A stretch of DNA of 64,000 nucleotides from Paraburkholderia sacchari (GTDB lineage: Bacteria; Pseudomonadota; Gammaproteobacteria; Burkholderiales; Burkholderiaceae). Location of the stretch: positions 186,001-250,000 of the forward strand of contig NZ_JTDB02000008.1 of assembly GCF_000785435.2 (NCBI RefSeq), read 5' to 3'. The first letter of the stretch is position 1; each line of letters begins with the position of its first letter. The position numbers and the translations under genes were made by a program. The notes below the pieces were generated by a model that worked only from the letters and a program-made list of their open reading frames with translations, was not told where the DNA came from and did not search any database. Below, one piece after another: positions 52,042 through 61,300 of the stretch.

Positions 52042-53169
52042 ATGAGCGAGCCGCAGCACCCTTTCGGGACAGACGGAACAGAGACCAACGCAGGCCGTTC
52101 GGTATCCGACGGCTCGCCATCGCCAGTGCAGGCCGTGCCCGACACGCTGGCCGCGGTGGGCGCGCGTCTTGCGCAATTGCGCACGGCGAAAGGCTGGTCG
52201 GTTGAGGACGTCTCGGCGCGTCTGAAGGTGGCGGTGCCGAAGCTGCGCGACCTCGAGGCGGGCGACATCAGCCATTTGCCGGATGCAACGTTTGCGCTCG
52301 GTGTGGTGCGAGCCTATGCGAAGCTGCTTGGCGCCGATCCCGCGCCGCTTACCCAGGCGCTGCGCCGCGAGCGTGGCGTTCCGCAGCCGGATCTGTCGAT
52401 GCCCGCATCGGCGGGCGCGGATTTGCCGCGCGGCCGCGTCTCGCTTTCGTTGGGCGGCGGTGGGCATGCGCCGCGCCGCCGTGCGTCGTGGCTGTGGGGT
52501 CTCGCGTTCATCGTGATCGCCGTGATCGGGATTTCGATGTGGCACACGAATAGCGGCGAATCGTCGGCATGGTTCGCGCGCCTGAAGTCGATGGCGGGTG
52601 GCGCGACCACTGCCGCGAACAACGAATCGGGCGCAGCTTCGGCCACGGTGGCGGAGGGCTCGACGGCGGCTTCAGCGGTTGAGCAGGGCGCAGGCCAGGA
52701 GCAAGGCGGCGAGGCCGCGAACGCTGCCAATGCCACGAACACCCAGGCAGACGGTCAAGTTAGCGGCCAGGCCGCAGGCGCTCAAAGCGCAGCGAGCGCG
52801 CCGCAGACGGTCGCAGCAGCACCGGCAAGCGCCGCGCCGGCCGTGAATGCCGCGCCAGCGAGCGCGGCTGCTGTGGCGGCCGCCGCACCGGAACAAGCGG
52901 CTTCGGCGCCGGAGGCACCCGGTACGTCGAGGTTCGCGATTCGCGTGACGCAGGATTCCTGGGTCAGCGTGCGCCAGAAAGACGGTAAGGAGCTCTTCTC
53001 CGGGCTGATCCACGGCAACGATGGGCGTGAGATTTCCGGTGTAGAGCCGCTCAGGATCACGGTGGGCAATAAGGCCGGCATCGAGTCGATGACCATCGAC
53101 GGTCAGCCGGTGGACGCATCGAAGTATGCGTCGGCGCGTGGCAATGTCGCGCGCTTCGTGCTGCCCTGA
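52042..53169 (+). CDS. rodZ: RodZ-like cytoskeletal / helix-turn-helix protein
   Basis: RodZ links the MreB cytoskeleton to the membrane in rod-shaped cells. The 375-residue protein has a cytoplasmic Cro/CI-like helix-turn-helix (about 35-100, ARLAQLRTAKGWSVEDVSAR), a basic stretch and one transmembrane segment at about 149-167. A long periplasmic Ala/Gln/Pro-rich linker and the C-terminal DUF4115 beta domain follow (FAIRVTQDSWVSVRQKDGKELF). Its place between rlmN and ispG matches other proteobacteria, with E. coli rodZ also just ahead of ispG. Confidence 0.92.
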   Translation: MSEPQHPFGTDGTETNAGRSVSDGSPSPVQAVPDTLAAVGARLAQLRTAKGWSVEDVSARLKVAVPKLRDLEAGDISHLPDATFALGVVRAYAKLLGADPAPLTQALRRERGVPQPDLSMPASAGADLPRGRVSLSLGGGGHAPRRRASWLWGLAFIVIAVIGISMWHTNSGESSAWFARLKSMAGGATTAANNESGAASATVAEGSTAASAVEQGAGQEQGGEAANAANATNTQADGQVSGQAAGAQSAASAPQTVAAAPASAAPAVNAAPASAAAVAAAAPEQAASAPEAPGTSRFAIRVTQDSWVSVRQKDGKELFSGLIHGNDGREISGVEPLRITVGNKAGIESMTIDGQPVDASKYASARGNVARFVLP

Positions 53170-53270
53170 TCAAGACATGACGTGCATCGCGGCCAGTTGA
53201 AGGGCCGCGATGCTTTTTCAATTCGCGCTGCGTCGTACTCGTCAAGGGTGTCGACGCGCGCGAGGTGTAA

Positions 53271-54590
53271 ATGGGTTCTTCGATGCAAAGCGAAACGCAA
53301 TCCCCGTCCAGCAACAGCCAAATATGTTCCAGCGAGCCGATCCTCGGTGGTCACGCGCCGCGACGCAAGTCGCACGCCGTGCATGTGCGCTGGGGCGGCC
53401 AGTTGGTGACGATCGGCGGCGACGCGCCGGTGCGCGTGCAGTCGATGACCAATACCGACACCGCGGACGCGATCGGTACGGCTATCCAGATCAAGGAGCT
53501 GGCGCAGGCCGGCTCCGAACTCGTGCGCATCACGGTGAACACGCCGGAAGCCGCCGCGGCCGTGCCGCATGTTCGCGAGCAACTCGATCGCATGGGCGTG
53601 ACGGTTCCGCTCGTCGGCGACTTCCACTACAACGGCCACCTGCTGCTGCGTGACTATCCCGCGTGCGCCGAGGCGCTCTCGAAGTACCGCATCAATCCCG
53701 GTAATGTTGGCCAGGGCGCCAAGCGCGACACGCAGTACGCGCAGATGATCGAGGCCGCGATCAAGTACGACAAGCCGGTGCGTATCGGCGTGAACTGGGG
53801 CAGCCTCGACCAGGACCTGCTCGCGCGCATGATGGATGAGAACGCGGCGCGTTCGACGCCGTGGGAAGCGCAGAGCGTGATGTACGAAGCGCTGATCCAG
53901 TCGGCCATCGGTTCGGCGGAGCGTGCCGTCGAACTCGGCCTCGGCCGCGACAAGATCATCCTGTCGTGCAAGGTCAGCGGCGTGCAGGATCTGATCGCGG
54001 TCTACCAGCAGCTCGCCAGGCGTTGCGATTTCGCGCTGCACCTCGGCTTGACCGAAGCGGGCATGGGCTCGAAGGGCATTGTCGCGTCGACGGCCGCGCT
54101 CTCGGTGCTGCTCCAGCAGGGCATCGGCGACACCATCCGCATCTCGCTCACGCCGGAGCCGGGCGCTTCGCGCACGGGCGAAGTCGTGGTCGGACAGGAA
54201 ATTTTGCAGACCATGGGTCTGCGCTCGTTCACGCCGATGGTCATCGCGTGCCCGGGCTGCGGCCGCACGACCAGCACGCTGTTCCAGGAGCTTGCTTCGC
54301 AGATCCAGAATTATTTGCGCGCGCAAATGCCGATCTGGCGCGGTGAATATCCGGGCGTGGAGACGATGAACGTCGCCGTCATGGGCTGCATCGTGAACGG
54401 CCCGGGCGAGTCCAAGCACGCGAACATCGGCATCAGCCTGCCGGGCTCGGGTGAGAATCCCGCAGCGCCCGTGTTCGTCGACGGCCAGAAGGTCAAGACG
54501 CTGCGCGGCGAGCATATTGCCGAGGAATTCCAGCAGATCGTGAGCGACTACGTCGTACGCAAGTACGGCAAGACCGAAGCGACGGCCTGA
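53271..54590 (+). CDS. ispG: 4-hydroxy-3-methylbut-2-en-1-yl diphosphate synthase (IspG/GcpE)
   Basis: IspG performs the penultimate step of the MEP isoprenoid pathway with a [4Fe-4S] cluster. The 439-residue protein has VRVQSMTNTDTAD, PLVGDFHYNGHLLL and RINPGNVG. The cluster cysteines lie in CPGCGRTTSTLFQEL and VMGCIVNGPGE. It is longer than E. coli IspG (372) because of an N-terminal extension and an insertion typical of betaproteobacteria. GAGGTG lies seven bases before the ATG at 53271; ATG 53283 is the alternative I would expect from homologues. hisS follows. Confidence 0.96.
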   Translation: MGSSMQSETQSPSSNSQICSSEPILGGHAPRRKSHAVHVRWGGQLVTIGGDAPVRVQSMTNTDTADAIGTAIQIKELAQAGSELVRITVNTPEAAAAVPHVREQLDRMGVTVPLVGDFHYNGHLLLRDYPACAEALSKYRINPGNVGQGAKRDTQYAQMIEAAIKYDKPVRIGVNWGSLDQDLLARMMDENAARSTPWEAQSVMYEALIQSAIGSAERAVELGLGRDKIILSCKVSGVQDLIAVYQQLARRCDFALHLGLTEAGMGSKGIVASTAALSVLLQQGIGDTIRISLTPEPGASRTGEVVVGQEILQTMGLRSFTPMVIACPGCGRTTSTLFQELASQIQNYLRAQMPIWRGEYPGVETMNVAVMGCIVNGPGESKHANIGISLPGSGENPAAPVFVDGQKVKTLRGEHIAEEFQQIVSDYVVRKYGKTEATA

Positions 54591-54660
54591 ACGCCGCGTT
54601 TTTCGGATATCGATTCCTGGCGCAACCGAATATCGCCTTTGCAGGCACATACGCAACGCA

Positions 54661-55998
54661 ATGACTGAACAGAAAAGAAAGCTCGAAAAACTGACCGGCG
54701 TTAAGGGCATGAATGACATCCTGCCGCAGGACGCAGGGTTGTGGGACTTCTTCGAAACGACCGTGAAGTCCATGCTCCGTTCGTACGGATACCAGAACAT
54801 CCGTACGCCGATCGTCGAGCATACGCAGCTCTTTACGCGCGGCATCGGCGAAGTGACCGACATCGTCGAAAAAGAGATGTATAGCTTTACCGACGCGCTC
54901 AACGGCGAGAACCTTACGCTTCGTCCGGAAAACACGGCGGCTGTCGTGCGCGCGTCGATTGAGCACAACATGCTCTACGACGGCCCGAAGCGTCTGTGGT
55001 ACGTCGGCCCGATGTTCCGTCACGAGCGTCCGCAGCGCGGCCGCTATCGCCAGTTCCATCAGGTTGGCGTGGAAGCGCTCGGTTTCGCGGGCCCGGATGC
55101 GGACGCGGAAATCATTCTGATGTGCCAGCGCCTTTGGGACGACCTCGGCCTGACCGGCATCAAGCTGGAGATCAATTCGCTGGGTCTCGCCGAAGAGCGC
55201 GCCGCGCATCGCGTCGAACTCATCAAGTATCTCGAGCAGCACGTCGATCTGCTCGACGAAGACGGCAAGCGTCGCTTGTATACGAACCCGCTGCGCGTGC
55301 TCGACACGAAGAACCCCGCGCTCCAGGAAATTGCAAACAATGCGCCGAAGCTGATCGACTTCCTCGGCGAGCACTCGCGCGCCCACTTCGACGGGCTGCA
55401 ACGTCTGCTCAAGGCGAACAACATTCCGTTCAAGATCAACCCGCGTCTCGTGCGCGGTCTCGATTACTACAATCTGACCGTGTTCGAGTGGGTCACCGAC
55501 AAGCTCGGCGCGCAGGGCACGGTGGCGGCCGGCGGCCGCTACGATCCGCTGATCGAACAGCTCGGCGGCAAGCCTACGGCCGCGTGCGGCTGGGCAATGG
55601 GCGTCGAGCGCATTCTCGAACTGCTCAAGGAAGAGAACCTCGTGCCGGAAGAGGAAGGTTGCGACGTCTACGTCGTGCACCAGGGCGAGGCAGCGCGCGA
55701 GCATGCGTTCATCGTGGCGGAGCGTCTGCGCGATACCGGTCTCGATGTCATTCTCCATTGCAGCGCGGACGGCCAGTCGGCGAGCTTCAAGTCGCAGATG
55801 AAGCGCGCGGACGCAAGCGGCGCGGCGTTCGCCGTGGTGCTTGGCGAAGACGAAGTGGCCAAGGGCGCAGCGGGCGTGAAGGCGCTGCGCGGTGGCGCCG
55901 ATGCGGCTCGCAGCGAGCAACAGACGGTAGCACTCGAAGACTTGACCGAATATCTAATCAATGCGATGGTTGCATCCGCCGAAGACGGCGACGATTGA
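54661..55998 (+). CDS. hisS: Histidyl-tRNA synthetase
   Basis: HisRS charges tRNA-His. The 445-residue class II enzyme has the motif 1 region (VKGMNDILPQDAGLWDFFE), motif 2 (FRHERPQRGRYRQFHQ), the HisA signature LVRGLDYYNLTVFEW and motif 3 (ACGWAMGVERILELL). A C-terminal anticodon-binding domain follows. Length is normal with a modest C-terminal extension. It lies 70 bases behind ispG and 99 before the yfgM-like gene, the same order as in E. coli. Confidence 0.97.
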   Translation: MTEQKRKLEKLTGVKGMNDILPQDAGLWDFFETTVKSMLRSYGYQNIRTPIVEHTQLFTRGIGEVTDIVEKEMYSFTDALNGENLTLRPENTAAVVRASIEHNMLYDGPKRLWYVGPMFRHERPQRGRYRQFHQVGVEALGFAGPDADAEIILMCQRLWDDLGLTGIKLEINSLGLAEERAAHRVELIKYLEQHVDLLDEDGKRRLYTNPLRVLDTKNPALQEIANNAPKLIDFLGEHSRAHFDGLQRLLKANNIPFKINPRLVRGLDYYNLTVFEWVTDKLGAQGTVAAGGRYDPLIEQLGGKPTAACGWAMGVERILELLKEENLVPEEEGCDVYVVHQGEAAREHAFIVAERLRDTGLDVILHCSADGQSASFKSQMKRADASGAAFAVVLGEDEVAKGAAGVKALRGGADAARSEQQTVALEDLTEYLINAMVASAEDGDD

Positions 55999-56097
55999 TA
56001 GGGTCGCTTCGGGGCGCGGTGCGGGATCGATGCATTCAGCCGGCGCCCGTGGCGCGCCCGGCAGTTGGCTTCAGAATAAACAAGGAATCGCTACGCG

Positions 56098-56727
56098 ATG
56101 AGTTACCACGACGAACAGGAATCGATCGAGAGTTTCAAGGCATGGTGGGCGCAGTGGGGCAATGCCACTACGTGGATCGTGCTGATCGTTATGCTCGCGC
56201 TCGCCGCGTGGAACGGCTGGAACTTCTGGCAACGCCGCCAGGCCGCTGAGGCCGCAGTGTTGTACGACCAGGTGCAGCAGGCGGCCACCGGCAGCGACAA
56301 GGCAATGCTCACACGCATCGCGACCGACATGGAAGACCGCTTTGGCGGCACCGCGTATGCGCAGATGACCGCGCTGAGCGTGGCCAAAGCGCTCTATATG
56401 GCGGGCGACACCGCGGGCGCGAAGGCTCAATTGCAGTGGGCGGCTGATCACGCGAAGGACGAGGAGTTCCGGCAGGTCGCGAAGATCCGCCTGGCTTCCG
56501 TTCTGCTCGACGAGAAGGCCTACGATCAGGGCCTCGCGCTGATCCCTCAACCGGATTCGGGACCGTTCAAGGGCATCGTCGCGGACGGCCGCGGCGACCT
56601 GCTCGCGGCAGCGGGCAAACAGGATGATGCGCGCGCGGCCTACAAGCTCGCACTCGACAGCCTGCCCAAGAGCGATGCCGCCGAGCGCCAGTTGGTCCAG
56701 TTCAAGCTCGACGCGCTGGGCGGCTGA
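56098..56727 (+). CDS. yfgM: YfgM-like tetratricopeptide membrane protein
   Basis: YfgM is an inner-membrane, periplasm-facing tetratricopeptide protein that works near the SecYEG/PpiD site and can stabilise the RcsB system. The 209-residue protein has a short cytoplasmic N-terminus (MSYHDEQESIESFKAWWAQW) and one membrane segment at about 25-43 (WIVLIVMLALAAWNGWNFW). Helical repeats follow (QLQWAADHAKDEEFRQVAKI, GDLLAAAGKQDDARAAYKLA). It lies between hisS and bamB as in E. coli. Confidence 0.93.
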   Translation: MSYHDEQESIESFKAWWAQWGNATTWIVLIVMLALAAWNGWNFWQRRQAAEAAVLYDQVQQAATGSDKAMLTRIATDMEDRFGGTAYAQMTALSVAKALYMAGDTAGAKAQLQWAADHAKDEEFRQVAKIRLASVLLDEKAYDQGLALIPQPDSGPFKGIVADGRGDLLAAAGKQDDARAAYKLALDSLPKSDAAERQLVQFKLDALGG

Positions 56728-56793
56728 GCAAGCTGCGCCTGCTGCCCGTGAATATAAACAGCTAAACCATTTCCATTCATGCTTCGTTCACCG

Positions 56794-57948
56794 ATGAATT
56801 TGCTGAAACGAACCGTTGTACCTGTCGCCTGTGCGATGACCGCGATGACTGTTCTCGCGCTGGCGGCTTGCTCGTCGACGAAAGATGAGCGTCGCGTACC
56901 GGTGCCGCTGACCGAGTTCAAGCCGGCGCTGGACGTCCAGCAGGTGTGGAAGGCGAGCGTCGGCAAGGCCGGCCGTTATCTGTTCTCGCCGGTCGCCGTG
57001 GGCGATGCGGTCTACGCTGCTGGCGAAAACGGTTCGGTCGCGAAGTTCGACGCGCAGACGGGCAAGGAAGTCTGGAGCACGAAGCTCAAGGACGATATCT
57101 CCGCAGGCGTTGGCAGCGATGGCAATCTCACGGCCGTCGGCGGCCTGAAGGGCACCGTCTACGTGCTCGACGCCAACGGCAAGCTCTCGTGGCAAGCCAA
57201 GGCGCCGGGCGAGATCATTTCGCCGCCGCTGGTCGGCAACGGTCTCGTGATCGTGCGCACCATTGACGGCCAGATCGTCGCGTTCAACGGCCAGACTGGC
57301 GAGCAGAAGTGGGTCTATCGCAACCGCGCGGTGCCGCTCAATCTGCGTGTCTCCGCTGGCATGACGTTCGCGGGCGAGCAGGCCGTAATCGCAGGCTTCC
57401 CGGGCGGCTCGTTCGCGGCGATCAATCTGCAAAGCGGCGATGCGTTCTGGGAAACGCCGGTGTCGTATCCGAAGGGTGTGACTGAAGTCGAGCGCATCAA
57501 TGACGTGAGTGGTCCGCCCACACTCGTCGGCGCGACCACTTGCGCGGTCACGTTCCAGGGCCAATTGGGCTGCTTCGACGCCAATTCTGGCCGTCCGATG
57601 TGGGAGAAATCGTTCTCGAGCACGAGCGGCATCGCTCAGGGCGACACCGAGGTAGTCGGTGGCGACGACTGGTCGGTCGTGAAGGCATATAACGTCTCGA
57701 CCGGTGAGCAGGTCTGGAGCACGGACAAGCTGAAGAACCGCGACGTCAGCGTGCCTGCGGTGCTCGGCCACGCAGTCGTGGTTGGCGACTACCAGGGTTA
57801 CGTGCATTTCCTTTCTCTCGACGACGGCAGCTTCGTCTCGCGCGTGAAGACCGACGGCAGCCCGATCACCGCTGCGCCGGTGCTGGCTGGCAACACGCTC
57901 ATCGTGCAGACGAAGGACGGCGACTTGTACGGCCTGCGTCCGCGTTAA
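56794..57948 (+). CDS. bamB: Outer membrane protein assembly factor BamB
   Basis: BamB is the beta-propeller lipoprotein of the beta-barrel assembly machinery. The product (384 residues from the ATG at 56794; 389 from 56779) has a signal peptide ending in the lipobox LAAC (C26). PQQ-like propeller blades follow with repeating patterns (FDAQTGKEVWSTKLKDD, FNGQTGEQKWVYRN, DANSGRPMWEKSF). Neither start has a strong ribosome site; 56794 (MNLLKRTVVPVACAM) resembles homologues better. It follows yfgM by 66 bases and precedes der, as in E. coli. Confidence 0.95.
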   Translation: MNLLKRTVVPVACAMTAMTVLALAACSSTKDERRVPVPLTEFKPALDVQQVWKASVGKAGRYLFSPVAVGDAVYAAGENGSVAKFDAQTGKEVWSTKLKDDISAGVGSDGNLTAVGGLKGTVYVLDANGKLSWQAKAPGEIISPPLVGNGLVIVRTIDGQIVAFNGQTGEQKWVYRNRAVPLNLRVSAGMTFAGEQAVIAGFPGGSFAAINLQSGDAFWETPVSYPKGVTEVERINDVSGPPTLVGATTCAVTFQGQLGCFDANSGRPMWEKSFSSTSGIAQGDTEVVGGDDWSVVKAYNVSTGEQVWSTDKLKNRDVSVPAVLGHAVVVGDYQGYVHFLSLDDGSFVSRVKTDGSPITAAPVLAGNTLIVQTKDGDLYGLRPR

Positions 57949-57990
57949 TCGGACGGGGACGCCCGGCGCGGGATGTCGGGCGTCGCATCG

Positions 57991-58026
57991 AGGGGCCGCG
58001 CCCGCGGGCAGCGGCCTCTTGTATTT
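57991..58026 (+). terminator. Possible terminator behind bamB
   Basis: A G/C-rich imperfect stem (GAGG..CCGC against GCGGCCTC, interrupted by two extra G) is followed by TTGTATTTTG. Alternative pairings exist, so this is tentative. Confidence 0.4.
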
Positions 58027-58208
58027 TGTACTTGCGCAATAGTGTCCTCGACCGGCACGCGCCGGAACCCCTAAGGGCTCACCCAGCGGGCGCGCGGCCC
58101 ATTTCGTGATAATTTGCAACTATCGCAACTCTGCAAGCCTGAACGCAGACGCTTGCCGCGCGATGCGCCGGACCTGCCGGCGCCGCGCCTTACTGTAGAA
58201 AAGATCAG

Positions 58209-59546
58209 ATGAAACCCGTAATCGCCCTCGTCGGGCGCCCCAATGTGGGGAAATCCACGCTCTTCAACCGGCTCACGCGTTCGCGCGATGCGCTGGTGGC
58301 CGATCTGCCCGGTCTCACGCGCGACCGCCATTATGGCGAAGGGCGGGTGGGCGATCGCGCCTATCTCGTGGTCGATACCGGCGGCTTCGAACCGATCGCG
58401 AAAGACGGCATCCTGCACGAAATGGCGCGTCAGACGCGCCAGGCGGTGGAGGAAGCCGACATCGTCGTATTCATCTGCGATGGACGTAATGGCCTCGCGC
58501 CGCAGGACAAGCATATCGCCGATTACCTGCGCAAGACGGGCCGGCCGATCTTTCTCGTGGTCAATAAGGCCGAAGGCATGAAGTACAGCGCCGTCGCGGC
58601 CGACTTCTACGAACTTGGCCTTGGCGACCCGCGCGCGATTTCCGCGGCGCACGGCGACGGCGTAACGGAGATGATCAACGAGGCGCTCGATCAGGCCTAC
58701 GCGGATCGGCCGGAAGAGGGTGACGAGGACGCCGGCAAGCATGGCATCAAGATCGCGATCGTTGGCCGCCCGAACGTGGGCAAGTCCACGCTCGTGAACA
58801 CGCTGATCGGCGAAGACCGCGTGATTGCGTTCGACATGCCCGGCACCACGCGCGACTCGATCTATGTGGATTTCGAGCGCGGCGGCAAGAAGTACACCTT
58901 GATCGACACCGCGGGTCTGCGTCGCCGCGGCAAGGTATTCGAGGCGATCGAAAAGTTTTCGGTCGTCAAGACGCTGCAGTCGATTGCCGATGCGAACGTG
59001 GTCATCTTGCTGCTCGATGCGCGCCAGGAAATCTCGGATCAGGACGCGCATATCGCCGGCTTCGTGGTGGAGCAGGGGCGTGCGCTCGTGGTGGGCGTGA
59101 ACAAGTGGGATGGCATGGACGACCATGCGCGCGAGCGCACCAAGCACCACTTGCAGCGCAAGCTGAAGTTTCTCGATTTCGCGGAAATGCGCTTCATCTC
59201 AGCCACCGAAAAATTCGGCATTGGCCCGCTGATGCGCTCGGTGGACGAGGCGTATGCCGCGGCGATGGCCAAACTTCCGACTCCGCGCCTGACGCGCGCG
59301 CTCATCGAAGCGGTGGAGTTCCAGCAGCCCCGCCGTCGTGGCCCCGTGCGTCCGAAGCTGCGCTATGCGCACCAGGGGGGACAGAACCCACCCATTATCG
59401 TGATCCACGGCAATGCGCTCGATGCTGTGACCGAGACCTACAAGCGCTACCTGGAGAACCGCTTCCGGGAAACTTTCTCGTTGACCGGGACTCCATTGCG
59501 CATAGAGTTTCGTTCCTCGACCAATCCCTACACTGAAAAAAGTTGA
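58209..59546 (+). CDS. der: Ribosome-associated GTPase Der (EngA)
   Basis: Der is an essential double GTPase needed for 50S subunit assembly. The 445-residue protein has two GTPase domains, each with a P-loop (VGRPNVGKSTLFN at about 8-20 and VGRPNVGKSTLVN at about 185). Each also has a G3 (DTGGF; DTAGL) and a G4 motif (NKAEG; NKWDG), and the C-terminal KH-like domain follows. Length is near the family norm (E. coli 490, betaproteobacteria about 445). It lies 260 bases behind bamB. Confidence 0.97.
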   Translation: MKPVIALVGRPNVGKSTLFNRLTRSRDALVADLPGLTRDRHYGEGRVGDRAYLVVDTGGFEPIAKDGILHEMARQTRQAVEEADIVVFICDGRNGLAPQDKHIADYLRKTGRPIFLVVNKAEGMKYSAVAADFYELGLGDPRAISAAHGDGVTEMINEALDQAYADRPEEGDEDAGKHGIKIAIVGRPNVGKSTLVNTLIGEDRVIAFDMPGTTRDSIYVDFERGGKKYTLIDTAGLRRRGKVFEAIEKFSVVKTLQSIADANVVILLLDARQEISDQDAHIAGFVVEQGRALVVGVNKWDGMDDHARERTKHHLQRKLKFLDFAEMRFISATEKFGIGPLMRSVDEAYAAAMAKLPTPRLTRALIEAVEFQQPRRRGPVRPKLRYAHQGGQNPPIIVIHGNALDAVTETYKRYLENRFRETFSLTGTPLRIEFRSSTNPYTEKS

Positions 59547-59643
59547 GTTGCGTTCGCTACCCCGCGCAAGCGCACTGTTGAGCCTCCTGGCTGGACGGTG
59601 TGGAGGGGCGCGGTGGAACGAGAATCAGCTATAGTGTAGCGAT

Positions 59644-59673
59644 TGGCGCCGGATTTCTTTTTCTTCGGCGCCA
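59644..59673 (+). other. Hairpin with U-rich loop in the hfq leader
   Basis: An 8-bp perfect stem (TGGCGCCG / CGGCGCCA) encloses a 14-base loop rich in T (GGATTTCTTTTTCTT region), 36 bases before the hfq start and just behind a TATAGT. U-rich single strands are what Hfq binds, so an autoregulatory role is conceivable. Confidence 0.5.
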
Positions 59674-59709
59674 GTTTAGTTAAACCTGCAAAAAAATACG
59701 GAGTTTGCT

Positions 59710-59946
59710 ATGAGCAACAAAGGGCAACTGTTACAAGACCCGTTTCTGAACGCGCTGCGCAAGGAGCACGTGCCTGTTTCGATCTATCTGGTCAACGGCA
59801 TCAAGCTTCAAGGGAACATTGAATCGTTCGACCAGTACGTCGTGTTGCTCCGTAATACGGTTACGCAAATGGTTTACAAGCACGCCATTTCCACGGTGGT
59901 TCCGGCGCGTCCGGTGAACTTCCACCCGGATGCGGAAGCGTCCTGA
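59710..59946 (+). CDS. hfq: RNA chaperone Hfq
   Basis: Hfq is the Sm-like hexameric RNA chaperone that pairs small RNAs with targets. The 78-residue protein has Sm1 ([25 protein letters not shown] in part) and Sm2 ([15 protein letters not shown]), with the proximal-site residues Q8, F42-region and YKH. It lacks the long C-terminal tail of E. coli Hfq (102), as is normal for betaproteobacteria. A TACGGAG ribosome site precedes the ATG. hflX follows as in E. coli. Confidence 0.97.
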
Positions 59947-59954
59947 TCCTCGAC

Positions 59955-60007
59955 GCGGCCGGTCCGGAGCGCCCCGCTGGCGCTCGCAGTCCGGCCGCTT
60001 TCATTTT
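59955..60007 (+). terminator. Terminator-like stem between hfq and hflX
   Basis: A long imperfect G/C-rich stem (GCGGCCGG..AGCGCC against GGCGCT..CCGGCCGC) ends in TTTCATTTT, starting nine bases past the hfq stop. Some transcripts probably end here, leaving hflX at a lower level. Confidence 0.65.
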
Positions 60008-60020
60008 GATATCTGCTAAT

Positions 60021-61193
60021 TTGATCAACGCCGCACTCGTCGGCATCGACTTCGGCAAGACCGACTTCGAAGCCAGTCTCGAAGAACTCAGCCTGCTCGC
60101 AAAGAGCGCGGGCGCTTCGCCCGCTGTCACGCTTACCGGACGCCGCTCCAGTCCGGACGCTGCCATGTTCATCGGCAGCGGCAAGGCCGAGGAACTGCGT
60201 CTCGCCTGTGAAGCGAACGACATCGAAATCGTCATTTTCAATCACGCGCTTTCGCCCGCCCAGCAACGGAATCTGGAGCGTGCGCTGAATCGCCGCGTGG
60301 TGGATCGCACGAGCCTCATTCTCGACATCTTCGCGCAGCGTGCGCGCAGCCACGAAGGCAAGCTTCAGGTCGAGCTTGCGCAGCTTCAGTATCTCGCCAC
60401 GCGCCTCGTGCGCGCATGGACTCACCTCGAGCGTCAGAAGGGCGGTATCGGCCTGCGCGGCCCCGGCGAGACGCAGCTCGAAACCGACCGGCGACTGATC
60501 GGCGAGCGCATCAAGATGCTGCAGGGCAAGCTCGCCAAGCTGCGTCGCCAGCATGGCACGCAGCGGCGTCAACGCGAGCGCACGCGCACGATGTCGGTTT
60601 CGCTGGTCGGTTACACCAACGCGGGCAAGTCCACGCTGTTTAACGCGCTCACCAAGGCGCAGGCCTATGCGGCCGACCAGTTGTTTGCGACGCTCGACAC
60701 GACGTCGCGGCGCGTGTGGCTCGGCGACGATGTCGGCCAGATCGTGTTGTCGGATACCGTTGGCTTTATTCGTGAACTGCCTCACCAGCTCGTCGCGGCG
60801 TTTCGCGCGACGCTGCAGGAAACGGTCCAGGCCGACTTGTTGCTGCACGTGGTGGACGCGTCGAGTTCCGTGCGGCTCGACCAGATCGACCAGGTGAACG
60901 AAGTGCTGCACGAGATTGGCGCGGACACGATTCGCCAGGTGCTGGTGTTCAACAAGATCGACGCCGTGCCAGAACTGGCGGCCCGCGGCGGGACGGTCGA
61001 GCGGGACGAGTATGGTAATATTTCGCGCGTCTTTTTGAGCGCGCGCACGGGCGTCGGACTGGATGCGCTGCGCGCCGCCATCGCCGAAATCGCGACTGCC
61101 GAGCCGCTCGCCCAGCCGTCGCAGTTCCTCGCCGCCGACTGGAGCGCGGCGCCGCTCGAACAACCCAGCAGGGAGCCCGAACTCGGCCGCTGA
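60021..61193 (+). CDS. hflX: Ribosome-associated GTPase HflX
   Basis: HflX is a GTPase that splits stalled ribosomes after heat stress. The 390-residue protein has the N-terminal nucleotide-binding-like domain (ALVGIDFGKTDFEASLEEL), a linker (RGPGETQLETDRR) and the GTPase core with P-loop VGYTNAGKSTLFN, switch DTVGFIRELPH and NKID. No ATG fits; TTG codons at 60006 and 60021 are in frame. 60021 is chosen because the conserved sequence begins directly behind it. Both lie beside the tail of the hfq terminator, without a visible Shine-Dalgarno. It lies between hfq and hflK. Confidence 0.94.
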   Translation: MINAALVGIDFGKTDFEASLEELSLLAKSAGASPAVTLTGRRSSPDAAMFIGSGKAEELRLACEANDIEIVIFNHALSPAQQRNLERALNRRVVDRTSLILDIFAQRARSHEGKLQVELAQLQYLATRLVRAWTHLERQKGGIGLRGPGETQLETDRRLIGERIKMLQGKLAKLRRQHGTQRRQRERTRTMSVSLVGYTNAGKSTLFNALTKAQAYAADQLFATLDTTSRRVWLGDDVGQIVLSDTVGFIRELPHQLVAAFRATLQETVQADLLLHVVDASSSVRLDQIDQVNEVLHEIGADTIRQVLVFNKIDAVPELAARGGTVERDEYGNISRVFLSARTGVGLDALRAAIAEIATAEPLAQPSQFLAADWSAAPLEQPSREPELGR

Positions 61194-61300
61194 ACGCTAT
61201 CGGAAAGCGCCTCGCGGTGCGTCCGAACGGCGGACCCAGTTGCGCCGACGAGGTATTTCCACGCACATGACCCGCTGTCTACTCTGGTGAACGAACACAG

